Shown one piece after another: positions 12,201 through 24,200 of a DNA stretch of 64,000 nucleotides (position 1 is the stretch's first letter; each line of letters starts with the position of its first letter). The notes below the pieces were generated by a model, which made no database searches, was not told where the DNA came from, and worked only from the letters and a program-made list of their open reading frames with translations. Source of the stretch: Holothuria scabra (taxonomy: Eukaryota > Echinodermata > Holothuroidea > Aspidochirotida > Holothuriidae). The stretch spans positions 46,968,879 to 47,032,878 of the forward strand of contig CM074187.1 in NCBI GenBank assembly GCA_037179385.1, read 5' to 3'. The position numbers and the translations under genes are program-made.

Positions 12201-15200
12201 ATGCTAGCTATAAGCATTGCCATGTGGTAGTGACCTTTCAACTCTCTCATTTAAGTTATCAATATCAACTCAACGAGCCCCTTTAAAGTGCAACGATACA
12301 CTCATTAAAGACCTTCAACTCTATTATAAAGTAAAATTGATCACAATATTTGCTTTAATTACATATATAGGAGTATCTCAAGGAATCCTCATCTATCCGC
12401 ATTACCAGAGAGCACGTTCTTCGGTGTCAAAAATATGCATAACATGTAAGTGTATTGGAAACATTTGCACTCATTTTCTTATACAAAGCAGTTTTTTATT
12501 TTCTTATAGGTGTAGGACTTTAAAAGTTACGTAAATCACATATATAAAAACCCACGTACTTTTTCAAAATCATAAGATTAGTGATTTTCCGGGCAAATGA
12601 AGAAGACGTGGTTAAAGCTATAAATTAAAACTTCATATGGAGGAGATGACATAGAAACGTGTGCAATAAAGTCTGAGAGAAATTATTTCATACATTTCGT
12701 TAATTTTACGTTTTCTACCTTTCTTGGAGAGACATAAATGTTGCAAATTTATGTTTGTGACTATAACAAAAATTCAAAGATATATTGAAAGTCAAAAATG
12801 ATATTTTAATAGATATATCACAAAGAAAGTGTTGTAAAATTAGTAATGTACAACTACAAACTGATCAACAAAACAACTCTTAAGTTCTCTTTTACTGTTC
12901 CAAACACGATCTCCAGCTAAAGAGTGGATTTTAAAATCCATTTCGGACGCTAATTTTAAACATAAAGTATATACATTTATTATATTTCAGAGGACTTGAC
13001 ATGAACAACCTAACTTCCCTTCCTAAGAATATTTTCAAGAATATATCCATCAGTGGTGAAATGTAAGTTTTCTCAATGTTCAAACTGAAACCAGAATAGA
13101 CGTGTTCGAAGCTTACATCTGCCCATGCGTTAATGACATTTCTGTGTAGGTCATCTGGTAGCAAAACACACTGCGACTGGTTTGAAGTTCCTGGACAGTT
13201 TCTGTGGTATCTATACAGGCGCAGATTTATACGTGTTTACATTCTTACGCCCTTACTTCGGAAAACCAACGAGTGCGTTGTTTTTCCAAGCACGCAAAAG
13301 TGCGTGCCAATGAAGCCAGAAGATACACAGAGAAGCGTGTATAGAAGGCGTTTTAAAATTGCATGCACGCTGACGTCTCGTCACAATGGAATTTTCGGTT
13401 ACGTGTCCTTAATTACCTGCGCAGTTGTTTGTTTGCATCCCGACATCAGCTGTAGGCTAAACATTACTATAGACGAATCCGGACAGAAAGTGATGGTCTG
13501 ATTTCAGTCGGCCATAACTGGGGTCTATCACCTTTTAATTTTTCAATAGTCCTTGCTCATCTATATCACGGATAGATGTACACCAAATTTTATATTGATT
13601 CAGTTCAATTTCACTGAATATGAAGGTTTGAACTTCACCCTGACAATAAATAAAGACGATTTTAGGCTGATGGACCCCACTAATGGCTTCCTACAGTCAC
13701 TAAACACAAACCCTGATCCGGCGGAATGCGGACAACAAGTGATAGTGTATTTCAATCGGCCATAGCTGGGGTCTTTCACCTTCTAATCTTTCACTTTCCT
13801 TGCTTGCCTGTATCATGGATGATTGAACACTAAATTGTATCTTGATTCTTTTAATTTCACTGGATGTGAGGGTTTGAAATCCATGAACACAATAAATGAA
13901 GATGATTTTAGGCTGATGGACCTCACTAATCGCTGCCTACAGTCACTGAACACAAGCGCCAATTGGATTCGTCTATACCCTAAACCTTTGACATGTTTCG
14001 CAGTTCTTCGAACTGGTAAAGTGTAAATAAAAAATATTCGGAATTAAAATCAAATATAGAATTATTTCTCTAACTTTTGCATCTCTTTTTCAGAAATTTG
14101 GGATTTAACCAGTTTACAACATTACCAGCTGAATTATTTCCATCACCAAATAATATTGAAAATCTGCTTCTTCAACACAACAAAATTACATTTATTCCAG
14201 CTGGATTTTTTCAGTGCCTGCCAAACTTAAAAGTGGTGTAAGTTTTCGACGGCAAACCCTTTTCGTTTTGAAATAGTGTCGCTATCATCTAATAGGACTA
14301 AAGCGAACTAAAGCGGCTCATTAAGTTGGCTCATAACATTCAACATTTGTTCCAAAACTGTCAAGTTTTCTTCACATACCAATAACAAGTCGTCAAACTC
14401 AGACAATCCCGTTTTCTATTTATAGATTACTGTTCCTTGAGTGAGTACTTCATGGTTCAAGTCGGTTTTCAAAAACTCGTTACAGGACACTTTCATATTG
14501 CGCTCAAATCCGTTACAAGTCAGCGCACCACATAATTTAAAATGTTAACTATTTCCATAAATATTGGATCTAAAACTTGACTGATTATGCTAAGTATAAA
14601 CATTGTCATGTGATAGTGACCATTTAGCACTCTCATTAAGGTCTCGATATTAGCCTCTGAGCGAATGAGCCGGCCGTTACGCTACATCGAATTCGGATCG
14701 GATTCCGATCCCAGTTTTGTGAGTTTTCATTAAAATCTTGTACATTTCTGGTCGGAAAGAGCGAAAACTTTACCCACCAGTGTAAATACATGATTGTCAT
14801 CAGAGGTCCATGAAAATGAATGTTAACTGATTAGTTCGCCACGTCAAACTGACAAACAGCCTTTGTCGATGTGATGTCACGATTTAGCATAATTTAATTT
14901 TCGTAGTCCTGCGATGCAAATCACATATTTAGACAGGTTAGAAAATTTGGAGTTCTTTTCTACCAGAAATGTAGGAGATCTTAAAAGAAGCACACAAAAG
15001 TCGGAGTCGAATTCGTTCAAGGGTGACCGTGGTTTTAAAGGTTAGTCCGCGAGGAGCACTGGTTATTTAACACTTTCTGTTAAACCTATTCTGGCTTAAT
15101 TCGCAGTAAATTTACAGAACAAAAAATAAAGAGAAACATAAAGATTATACAGAAAGGTTCTGGTAATGAATTTCCAGAACTTTTCTGTAATCTTCATTTA

Positions 15201-18200
15201 TTTCTTAGTATTTTGCATTGTTGTAAATCCAAGGGCGGATCCAGCCTCTAGCTCATGAGGGAGGGGGGCAGTTTGAAAAGGGGGCGCCAGCACATCTGAC
15301 TAATACAATAATGTATGCTCTCTATTTTTAACACAATAATGAGCCATCGGATAACCGTGTCAGCCTGTGAGTGGATGAATGGGAATAAAATAAGGGCTAA
15401 GGCCGGCTATGGACGTCACGCAATAGAAGTAATAGTAGTTAGCACTAACGTTAAGCGTCACGTCGCGTTACACAGCTCTCAATCAGTACTGTGCTTAGTA
15501 TCCGTACAGGCTACGTTCCCAATACAAGTACAGTATTCGGTGCGTAGTCTATACGTAGCGTATAGTGTAAAGCTGCGTTTACTTGACACGCGTATTGCGG
15601 AACGCGGAATGCGGAACGCGGAATGCGGGACGCGGAATGCGGAAAGCGGAAAGGATCCACGTGCCCAATAAACACCCCACGCGGATCGTTCCGCATTCCG
15701 TTATAGTAAAACCAGCTAAATAGTTCAATTGCAGTAAACGACGTTCTACTGATAAGTTACATGCCTGCCAATGTTACCCCAAGCTGCTTTGGGTCATTTT
15801 CATGGATGACTATAGCCCAGTGGATAAAGATATGAAACTGATAGACATACTACTTATTGACTGGAAGTTAATTGGTTCATAACACTTAAGTTTCAGTCAT
15901 ATTTCTATTGTTGTGAGAAGTTATCAAAATAAAACATCAAAAAAACCTGCCAAAGTTGCCCCGTTTTATCAGTATAAGGTACGACGTAGTATGGGAAGTC
16001 CGGGGAATGTGGAGAAATCCTACTGGAAGCTATACACGGTGTCCACGTGGTCACCAATACGCGCGCGGAACACGGAAAGAATTCGACATGGAGAATTCGA
16101 TACGCAATCCGCATTCCGCGTGTGATGGTTCCGCAATCCGCGATCCGCGTTCCGCGTGCACAATAAACAGGTCATTGGAAAAAACAAAAAAGAATTCTTT
16201 CCGCTTTCCGCATTCCGCGTTCCGCATTCCGCATTCCGCGTGTCAAGTGAACACAGCTTTATAGGAACTGATTGAGGGCTATTATAATGCAGTGTTCCAT
16301 TGGGTCGGTGATCACTTATCACGGTGTGCACGAGCGTAATATTTTTTACTGTAGTGCAGATAGGAAGACAATTTTGAACGGTCTGTTCTGCATGAAAAAA
16401 ATATGGCTCGTGCATGCACACCGTGATCACTGTCGCAATGGGCCATGCAACGCTACGTAAGTCTGTACGTGCCGTTATCTTATGTGTCACGCGTTGGCAG
16501 AAACCTAGCATACACGTAGTGTGTAGTACGTATCTCATCTAGACGCACGTACTTGCACACAGTCACACAAATAGCAATTTTATTGCTTGATGTAAATTTG
16601 ACAAGTAAATGTGAGATAAATATAGCCTGCCAGTATTAGCAACAAGCAAGTGGTAGTTTAATTGAATTTCGTAGGACGCGGGGGCGAATTTTTCTTGTAT
16701 TTGGGGCGCCAAATTGGTCATGGGGGGCTGCCCCCAGTTGCCCCCCTTGGATCCGCCCTTGAGTAAATCTGCCTGAATTTTTTACATTCACGGTACTTTG
16801 GCTTTTGCCCGCTTGTTGGTCTGCTCTATTCAGGGGCGTAGCCAGGATTTTCTTGTGGGGGGCAAAGTCGACTCATCGTCCCCAATCTTGACCGACAGGA
16901 CTATCTAAGCGGAGCGCCACCATCGGTTGGCGCGGAGCGTAGAAGAAAATTTTTGGTTTTAGAAACCCCTCAGATGGCAGGAAACGGCACTTCCAGAGTG
17001 TTTTATGCTGCATGTTCCCAACCTGGAAATGGATCTCATTTCTGAAATTTCTCAATTAATGCAAAAAAAAAAAAAAAGAACAATCTATAAAAAATGTCAA
17101 TACATGTTTCTAAGCGGAGCTGTACCATCGATTGGTGCGGAGCGAACCAGGAAATTTTTGGTTTTACAACCCCTCAGATGGCCGGAAACGGCACTTCCCG
17201 AGTGTTCAGAGCAAGAATATGTTCAGCCCAACTTTGAAATCCTCCCCGCTTCTTAATTGGAGCACTTGACAAATATTGAGGGGCTGCACATACCTTTAGC
17301 CCCCACTTTTTCATTTTTCATCGCCGCCACTGGGGTGTGGCATTTTCTTGAGGGAGCGAAGCGCCCAAGTGAGGAGCCCAGCAGCCGAACGGGGAGAGGG
17401 TGTGGTTCTCCCACTCCTACCTCAAGGAGATGTTGCAATTTTACATCAAAATTGAGCGATCTGGTGAACACCTTAGCTGGAATTTTTGGACATTTTCAAT
17501 CTTGTATCAATGTTATCCTTATTCCCTCGAGAGTTAGTGTGTGCCTGTAAGAGGGTTACTGTACGAGTCAATGGGGCCCTAGGAAATTGTGTTGCACTGA
17601 AACACTGAAACAGCTACTCATAAGACTTACATTGGCTAAACCAGCGGAATTGACATTTACCTTGAAAAACGCCAAAACTCCATTTAAATAAAAAAAAAAA
17701 ATAAAAAAATAGGTCTGGGAGGGAGTAAGTGCGAACCCCCTGGCTACGGGCCTGTTTTCCTGGGTGTCCCCCTCCCCTTTTGGAATTTTTTGCTGTCTCG
17801 AAGAGCTTAGATGCAACATGGTGCTATATTTTGTTCTTTTTATACTAGATTCTAGTGTTCTCCACAGGGGGGTTTTAGAGGGGCGACACGCCCTCCTAGT
17901 GAAATTGGCCGCCCCTCCAAAATAGTTGCCGCTCTCCAAAAAATGCAGCTTCTATCTTTAGTTCATTGCTTCATTACACATATACAAGTCATAACTGGAA
18001 AATGTGTCTTTCCTCCAGGCTTGGCGCCAGGATTTGCCCGACGAAGGGCCACTCTCCGAACGGGGGAGGGGTAGGGTGGGTAGCGACCCCAAGCCCCGAC
18101 AGCCAGGATGCCGTCGATGAGTTGGTGAGGGAGATTTGAAGGAAACCTGTGCACTATACCTGCCACTGCGAGTCATATACGACATAAAATTTTTATATGC

Positions 18201-21200
18201 TAGAGGAAGATATTTCCGCACTGATTTAACCGTGGAAAAGCGGGCGAAATTTTTTGGGGTTAGCCTACACTAAAAAGAATCTGTACTTATTTAAAGCTTA
18301 TATAGATCAATTGTCACGGCCTCTTGGCCCTATCGGGCACAACTTATACTGTACTTCCCTCTTCGAGTCCGTACCGCACGACTGACACAAGAGATCACAC
18401 CTCCCTGGTTTAGCGAATTGAGATGAAATTCCCGACATGTTCATTAATCCATTTATTCTACATATTAATTTACTTGAAAAGATGGGAAGGGTTTGTAATT
18501 TATTAGCTCTAGGTAACGGAACTGAGGAAGAGTGTGAAAAGCATTCTGAACAGTGTGAAAAGCATTCTGAACATTTTGGGTTTTATCGCAGAAATAACTC
18601 TTTTGAAAGCCAAAATAATTAAACCGACCATGGGAAGGCGACAGATTATTCCCGACAGGGGGCGGGCCATGTCAGCGACCACAAGTTCCGACGGCCCCTA
18701 TGTCGAGGGGGTGGTGAGAAGGGGATATGAAGGAGCCTAACTATCCCATGTTATTGAACCCCTTGTCACATTTTGCACAATATCACTTAATATTTTAAAA
18801 GCCGAGTTGCGCACTGATAGTGTTCTGTTGAGTCTGAATCGTGAAATTGCAAAGCGCGCGAAGCGCGCGAAAATTTTTGGTAGACTAACAAAAATAACAT
18901 AGCCTATGTAATCATTAAAAACAAAAAGAAAAAAAATAGAAACTGTGGGGGTTGTAGACCGTATCGGGGACAACATACATTGCGTCGAAAACACCTGGAA
19001 TATCCGATAAAATAACCAAACTATGCTCCGTCTGTCCGTGAGTCGCTCACCAACTGACCTATCGCATGACACACACAAGAGAACAGCAACTAGGCTTTGT
19101 GATATGGGATGAAATTTAAGACCTCTAAATAACCTGTGTGCTCTGCCTCCCTGTTTCTTGGTAAGGTTGACAGGACTTACACTCTCTAGATATGTGGAAT
19201 GGAAGTATTAAAAAAAACTGGAGTGAATCTACAGCGCGCGTAGCGCACCGAAAATTTGGGGTTCTTATTAGGGAAATTGTCCCTTAAGAGCAAAAAACAG
19301 GTAAACCATCGGGGACACTAGCCGCCGTCGGGGACTGCATACTTTATCGTAACGACTAAGAGCTTCCCCCCCCCCCTCGAAAAACTGTAAAAAAAATGCC
19401 CCCGATTCCCTCCCTCCTCTTGCCGTTTATCTTTTTTTTATTTATTTTTTTTTTGCTCTCCTTCATTTTTTCAACATCGCCCATCGCGTCCCCAACATTT
19501 CTGTGGGGGGGGGGGGGCACTCTGCCCCCCTGCCCCCCTTCCCCCCGCTGGCTACGCTAGTGGCTCTATTGATGTTTTATCTTCCAAAGATTTCCATAGA
19601 ACCGTACTTTATCTTCCATGCACTCCTTGAAATACGTCCTTTCACGACTGTTCGGTGGAATTATTATAATTTCCGCAGATTTCTCTTTGGCAACAAGATA
19701 GAAAATCTCGTGGATGGTATGTTTTCGGGAACAAGCCTCGAAAAGATGTAAGTCATATTCTAGATTATGTGACCAATGGCGTATAGAGTGCTTTCACTAC
19801 GTCACAAGTCCCACCCCTTTTAGTTAGTGCAGGGCACTAGCTAGTGTACCTAGCTGAGAAGCAGCTGAAAACTCAGGTGTGACTGATGCATTGAAACTAC
19901 GTTGACTTTTTCCCGGCAGTGGGCGAGGGCTTACCATTTTTCCCATAACGTGAAAGCACTCTATACAAGAAGGGAGTTCTAAAGTAGAAAGTCACCGCAG
20001 AACTCGGTAATCTACATACATTTCCTCCTCTGCATGGAAAAAAAAAAAAAAAAAATCATCACTCTTACAATGTAATTCCGCTGCACTACATATTCAAGAA
20101 AGTCACAACTAAGCTCTTCTTCTTTAATGTTCAAGATTCCTGTTTCGTAACAAAATTACCACTGTTGAAGGTGAGCCGTTCAAAACGGGACCAGATGCGA
20201 CAGTTAATTACTTGTGAGTAATTGTTTTTTAAGTTCTTTGCTTTAAGAAGCTTCTATTAACAAGGGCGGATCCAGCCCCTAGCTGAAGGGGGGGGGGGCA
20301 GTTTGAAAAGGGGGGCGCCAACATCATGCAGGGGCCGCATACTCTTGAATTTGAACGACTACATTTCGGAGACCAACTCCCATTGCCATCGTTATATATA
20401 GCTATACGGTTCGAAATTCTGGGGAAATTTTTTTTTCTTTTCGGGCAGTTTTTACTTAACTTTTAGGACGCAGGGGGCGCATTGTTCTTGTGTTGAGAGA
20501 CGCTAGGCTGGTCATGGGGGGGGGGGGCAGTTGACCCTAGTTGCCCCCCATGGATCCGCCAATGTCTATTAATTGAGCTTCATCCCAAACTGACCGCACG
20601 ATGGTCAAGTGGCTCGAGCAGGGGTCTTTTAGAGGTCACACAGGTTTGAACATTCTCCTTGCAGCCTTAAGATTTTAAAAAATTGAACATACTGAGTAGT
20701 ATAGAGACTGCATGGGCACCCCCCCCCCAGGGGCGGCCCCGCCCCGTTTTTTGGGGACGTCTTTCGGGGCGGCCTCGGAGGGTAGCCGAGAAGGAGGGCG
20801 CCATTTGAAAATCGAGGTGCGACGTGTTGCTAGGTAGGATATTGCGCAATAATACGATTGTGTTGCATGAGAATACATGAATTTATGGGTTTTTTTTTTA
20901 CTTTTTTTTTACTTTTTCTTTTCATAATTACTAAAGCGAACAGTTGTGATATCGTCATCGTTTCGTATATAGGACTATATATAAAAAGGTTTTGATCGGC
21001 TGTATTCGGCATTAGTCTATATAGTCACAATGGGTGAAATAGGTAAAATCGCACGAGAACTTGGAAGAAATTTTGTAAATGACGAGTTAAACCCACACCC
21101 GTCCCCTTACATGAAAACCCTTAACCGTGTGGGAAATGAAATTGATGAGAGGTTCGAAACTTCGCTAAATGATATAGCAAAGCATGTTACGTATTTGTCA

Positions 21201-24200
21201 GAAAATGAGCCCAACGATATCGCGAACAAGGAGAGGATAAACATACGATTGAAAAACTCGCACAGTCTGCTGGAGAATACGTTGAAGACCGTTGCACTCA
21301 GTGGATTGAACAACGGGGAGGTTAGGTAAGTATAAGACCACAAGTGTGCATTTATGAGGGGTGAAAAAATGTAACCGGTGTTTTAATCGATTCATGTATT
21401 GTTTGGTTTTAACAGGGTAACTTTTGTGAAACATTTACGAAAAAATCACACAACAGCATAGTAACTGCGATCAAGATGATGGTGATAGCCTTGGTGACCC
21501 TGACTCTTACTTACAAATGGATGCCCTTGCTTTGAAAGACGAACAAGCATAGGTGAGGATGTATGGTATAAGAAGACCCAATAAAAATAAAAACAAGGAC
21601 TTACTGTGCATGAGATGTTTAAAATAAAAATGAAGCATATTCCGACAAGAAAAACCAGCAGGCTAGTTCCACAAGGATACATGCACAAACAAGTGAAATA
21701 TACACAAAATTGTTACGTTTCCAAAGATTTACAGAGTTGACTACTTCATGTTACCTAGCTACACCCCATTAACTAACACGTAAAATGGAACACATCATAA
21801 TGAAGTCGTGGAATCTAGATTGTTGACCAAATTGCAAACAATGCATCTTTGAAAGAATAATTCAAACTGTTATAATATGGTTCAAGAGCAAAAACTCGTC
21901 CGATAAAGTCCTTCTGGACAGGAAAAATAAACGACTTTGGTTGAGAAGAGCCAAGCATCGTCTAAAAGGAAAACAAATTGCTGGTATGGGGAGCAAACGT
22001 GGTCGATAAGGCCCTACTGGACAGGAAAAATAAGCGACTTTGGTTGAGAAGAGCCAAGATATCGTGTAAGAAGTGCGTCCCCGAAGGAAAACAGAATGGC
22101 AGTACAGGAAGCAAAAAGTGGTCGATAAGGTCTTAGGACAGGGAAAATACGCGGCTGTGGGTTAAAAAAGACTTAGATATAGTAAAAGCTGTGCATCCTC
22201 TAAAAGGAAAACTAAGCGCTGATATGAAGAACCAAAAAGCTTTCGATAAAATCTTACTGGGCATTAAAAATAAGCGCATTTTGAGAAAAGACAAAGATAT
22301 CATTAATGAGCGCGCCCTTCGAAGGCACTGAAATATAGAAGAAACAAAAAAAAAAATAGACAGAAAAATTGACTGATAAGGGGAGAGGTGCGTGGAGGTT
22401 TAACTGTATAAAAAAGGCTACCCCACAATGTACGAGCATTCTGATTCAGATTCTGACTGCAGAAAACCTTACTGTACACGTAGTGTCAATAAAATTTTAG
22501 TTAGGTCTCTGTCTACCGGGAGGAGGAAGGGTTCACAGTGTTGTACCCCATTCTTGGCGGTGTCACCAACGCAGTTTGTGAGTGTGAAGAGAAGGGGCCA
22601 GGGAAGTTGGCCGAATAACTCACGTGTACGTGAGCGTCGTGTCATAAGGACGGGTCTTGCTCACTACTGATGAGTCATTCTCAATCGATAAAACACAAAG
22701 AAACATGGAAATTTCCCGACTGGCCTGTAGAGGGTACAACGCATTAAAAACCATCTCTCAAAGCCCTCATATTCGACGAGGTAAATGGGTGTATTGCTAC
22801 TAAGGGCGCATTTGTATCCATGAAATTCTTCCCTCGTGGGTTCGCTTAGACTCGAGTCATTGCAGCACGGAGAGAAATGAATCACTGCTTGTTTAGCAGA
22901 GGACATGTTGAGTGGAAAATGGAGTAATGCTTTGAGTTTGGGGGATTGCACACCATTTCTCTTTCATTTAAGGTCGGCTTTGAAAAGTCTCAGCCAAAAG
23001 GTGTAATTTGTTCTGGCTGTAAGAATTGAATACGGTACAGTTACTCATCTCAAGAAAAACAGTTTACACTTATTTAGGTTTTGCTGTATACGTGATGACT
23101 GGAATATAACTTTGAGAAAATTGACAGATACACGATAAACATTGAGATGATCTCAGTGTGCTCAGAGTCGTGCTGCACTTGCTCTAACTGCTCAGTATGC
23201 ACCAAGTCATGCTCGTCAGTTGCACTGGCAAGGCTCTGTACTGCTCGTGGGTGCACCCCTGTTGCCCTCTCGGCTAGGAGCTACGAACATAATCCTACAC
23301 CAAAAATTTCCAGCGACCATTTATTCTAGGCTGTATTAAAATATGGATTTAGAATCACATCCTCTGTAAGGTGCGTTTTAAAATGTTTCCAATCGCTTTG
23401 TTTATTTCGGTCAGTGCTGCCAATGTTTCCGTGGTGCCAGGATCATAGCCACTGTAGCCACGGCCCTCATCTTCTTCAACGTCACTATCGGTCTCTTTCT
23501 CATCGGGTTCCTCTTCGCTGCTGTTGACTTCCTCAGTGTCACTGTCGGTGTTATCCGTGTCTTCTCTGTCACTCCCAGTATCCCCTTCCATGGGTTCAGA
23601 GGTACTCTCGTTAGTGTCACTCTCGGAGAGGCTATCATAGTAACTCTCCTTGGAACGCCTAGCGTCGCTAGCTTCTTTACCACCGCCGTCACGAACAAAA
23701 GAGTTCTCATCTGGATTTCTTGTATGGCGGTCGTGGACCCTCTCTACATGGCGACTGAGTGCGTCTGAACATGTTGATAATGTCATATGACAAACCAATG
23801 GGATTGGCTCAACCGTCTGTGAAGTGTATGGACAGACATTGCCTTGCGCTCTTGGAGCACGTTTAAGAGCAATGTGAGCATTGCTCCTATCGAGATGTTC
23901 GTAGCTCCTAGCCGAGAGGGCAACAGGGGTGCACCCACGAGCAGCACAGAGCCTTGCCAGTGCAACTGACGAGCATGACTTGGTGCATACTGAGCAGTTA
24001 GAGCAAGTGCAGCACGACTCTGAGCACACTGAGATCATCTCAATGTTTATCGTGTATCTGTCAATTTTCTCAAAGTTATATTCCAGTCGTCACGTATACA
24101 GCAAAACCTAAATAAGTGTAAACTGTTTTTCTTGAGATGAGTAACTGTACCGTATTCAATTCTTACAGCCAGAACAAATTACACCTTTTGGCTGAGACTT

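Larger units (their letters stand above)
8095..12370 (+). other. Large gene A intron (4.3 kb) rich in repeats
   Basis: Holds MITE family A at 9285-9720, a GAGTCC/CTCGAG-rich fragment at 10200-10360, a G-run repeat starting near 10400, a SINE tail with a CCTAA pentamer run near 10860-10975, and a partial MITE family C at about 11765-11880. Patches near 8560-8690 resemble the matching gene B intron near 50735-50840. Confidence 0.55.
15230..16761. mobile_element. hAT-like TIR element (family G), with nested insertions
   Basis: Termini CAAGGGCGGATCCAG and TGGATCCGCCCTTG are inverted repeats. The flanks TGTAAATC (15222-15229) and AGTAAATC (16762-16769) fit an 8-bp duplication with one mismatch, the size typical of hAT. 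It has no transposase ORF. It contains a GCGGAAT-repeat TIR element (15568-16261) and a hairpin (16298-16443). Confidence 0.75.
20694..23290 (+). repeat. Foldback element, left arm
   Basis: Inverted copy of 23895-26476. Homology ends at GGAGCTACGAACAT. It has a GC-rich outer part (20720-20800), then TATA and ORF, a 115-bp tandem repeat block, and small convergent ORFs near 22.4-22.95 kb. Confidence 0.9.

Noticed and set aside
16020..16538. 172-codon minus-strand frame
   Set aside because: Lies across the GCGGAA-repeat element and the hairpin; composition reflects the repeats.
23355..24038. Calling the loop ORF a C2H2 zinc-finger protein
   Set aside because: The C-terminal half of a finger is visible, but the Cys spacing of the first half is wrong, so only a resemblance is stated.
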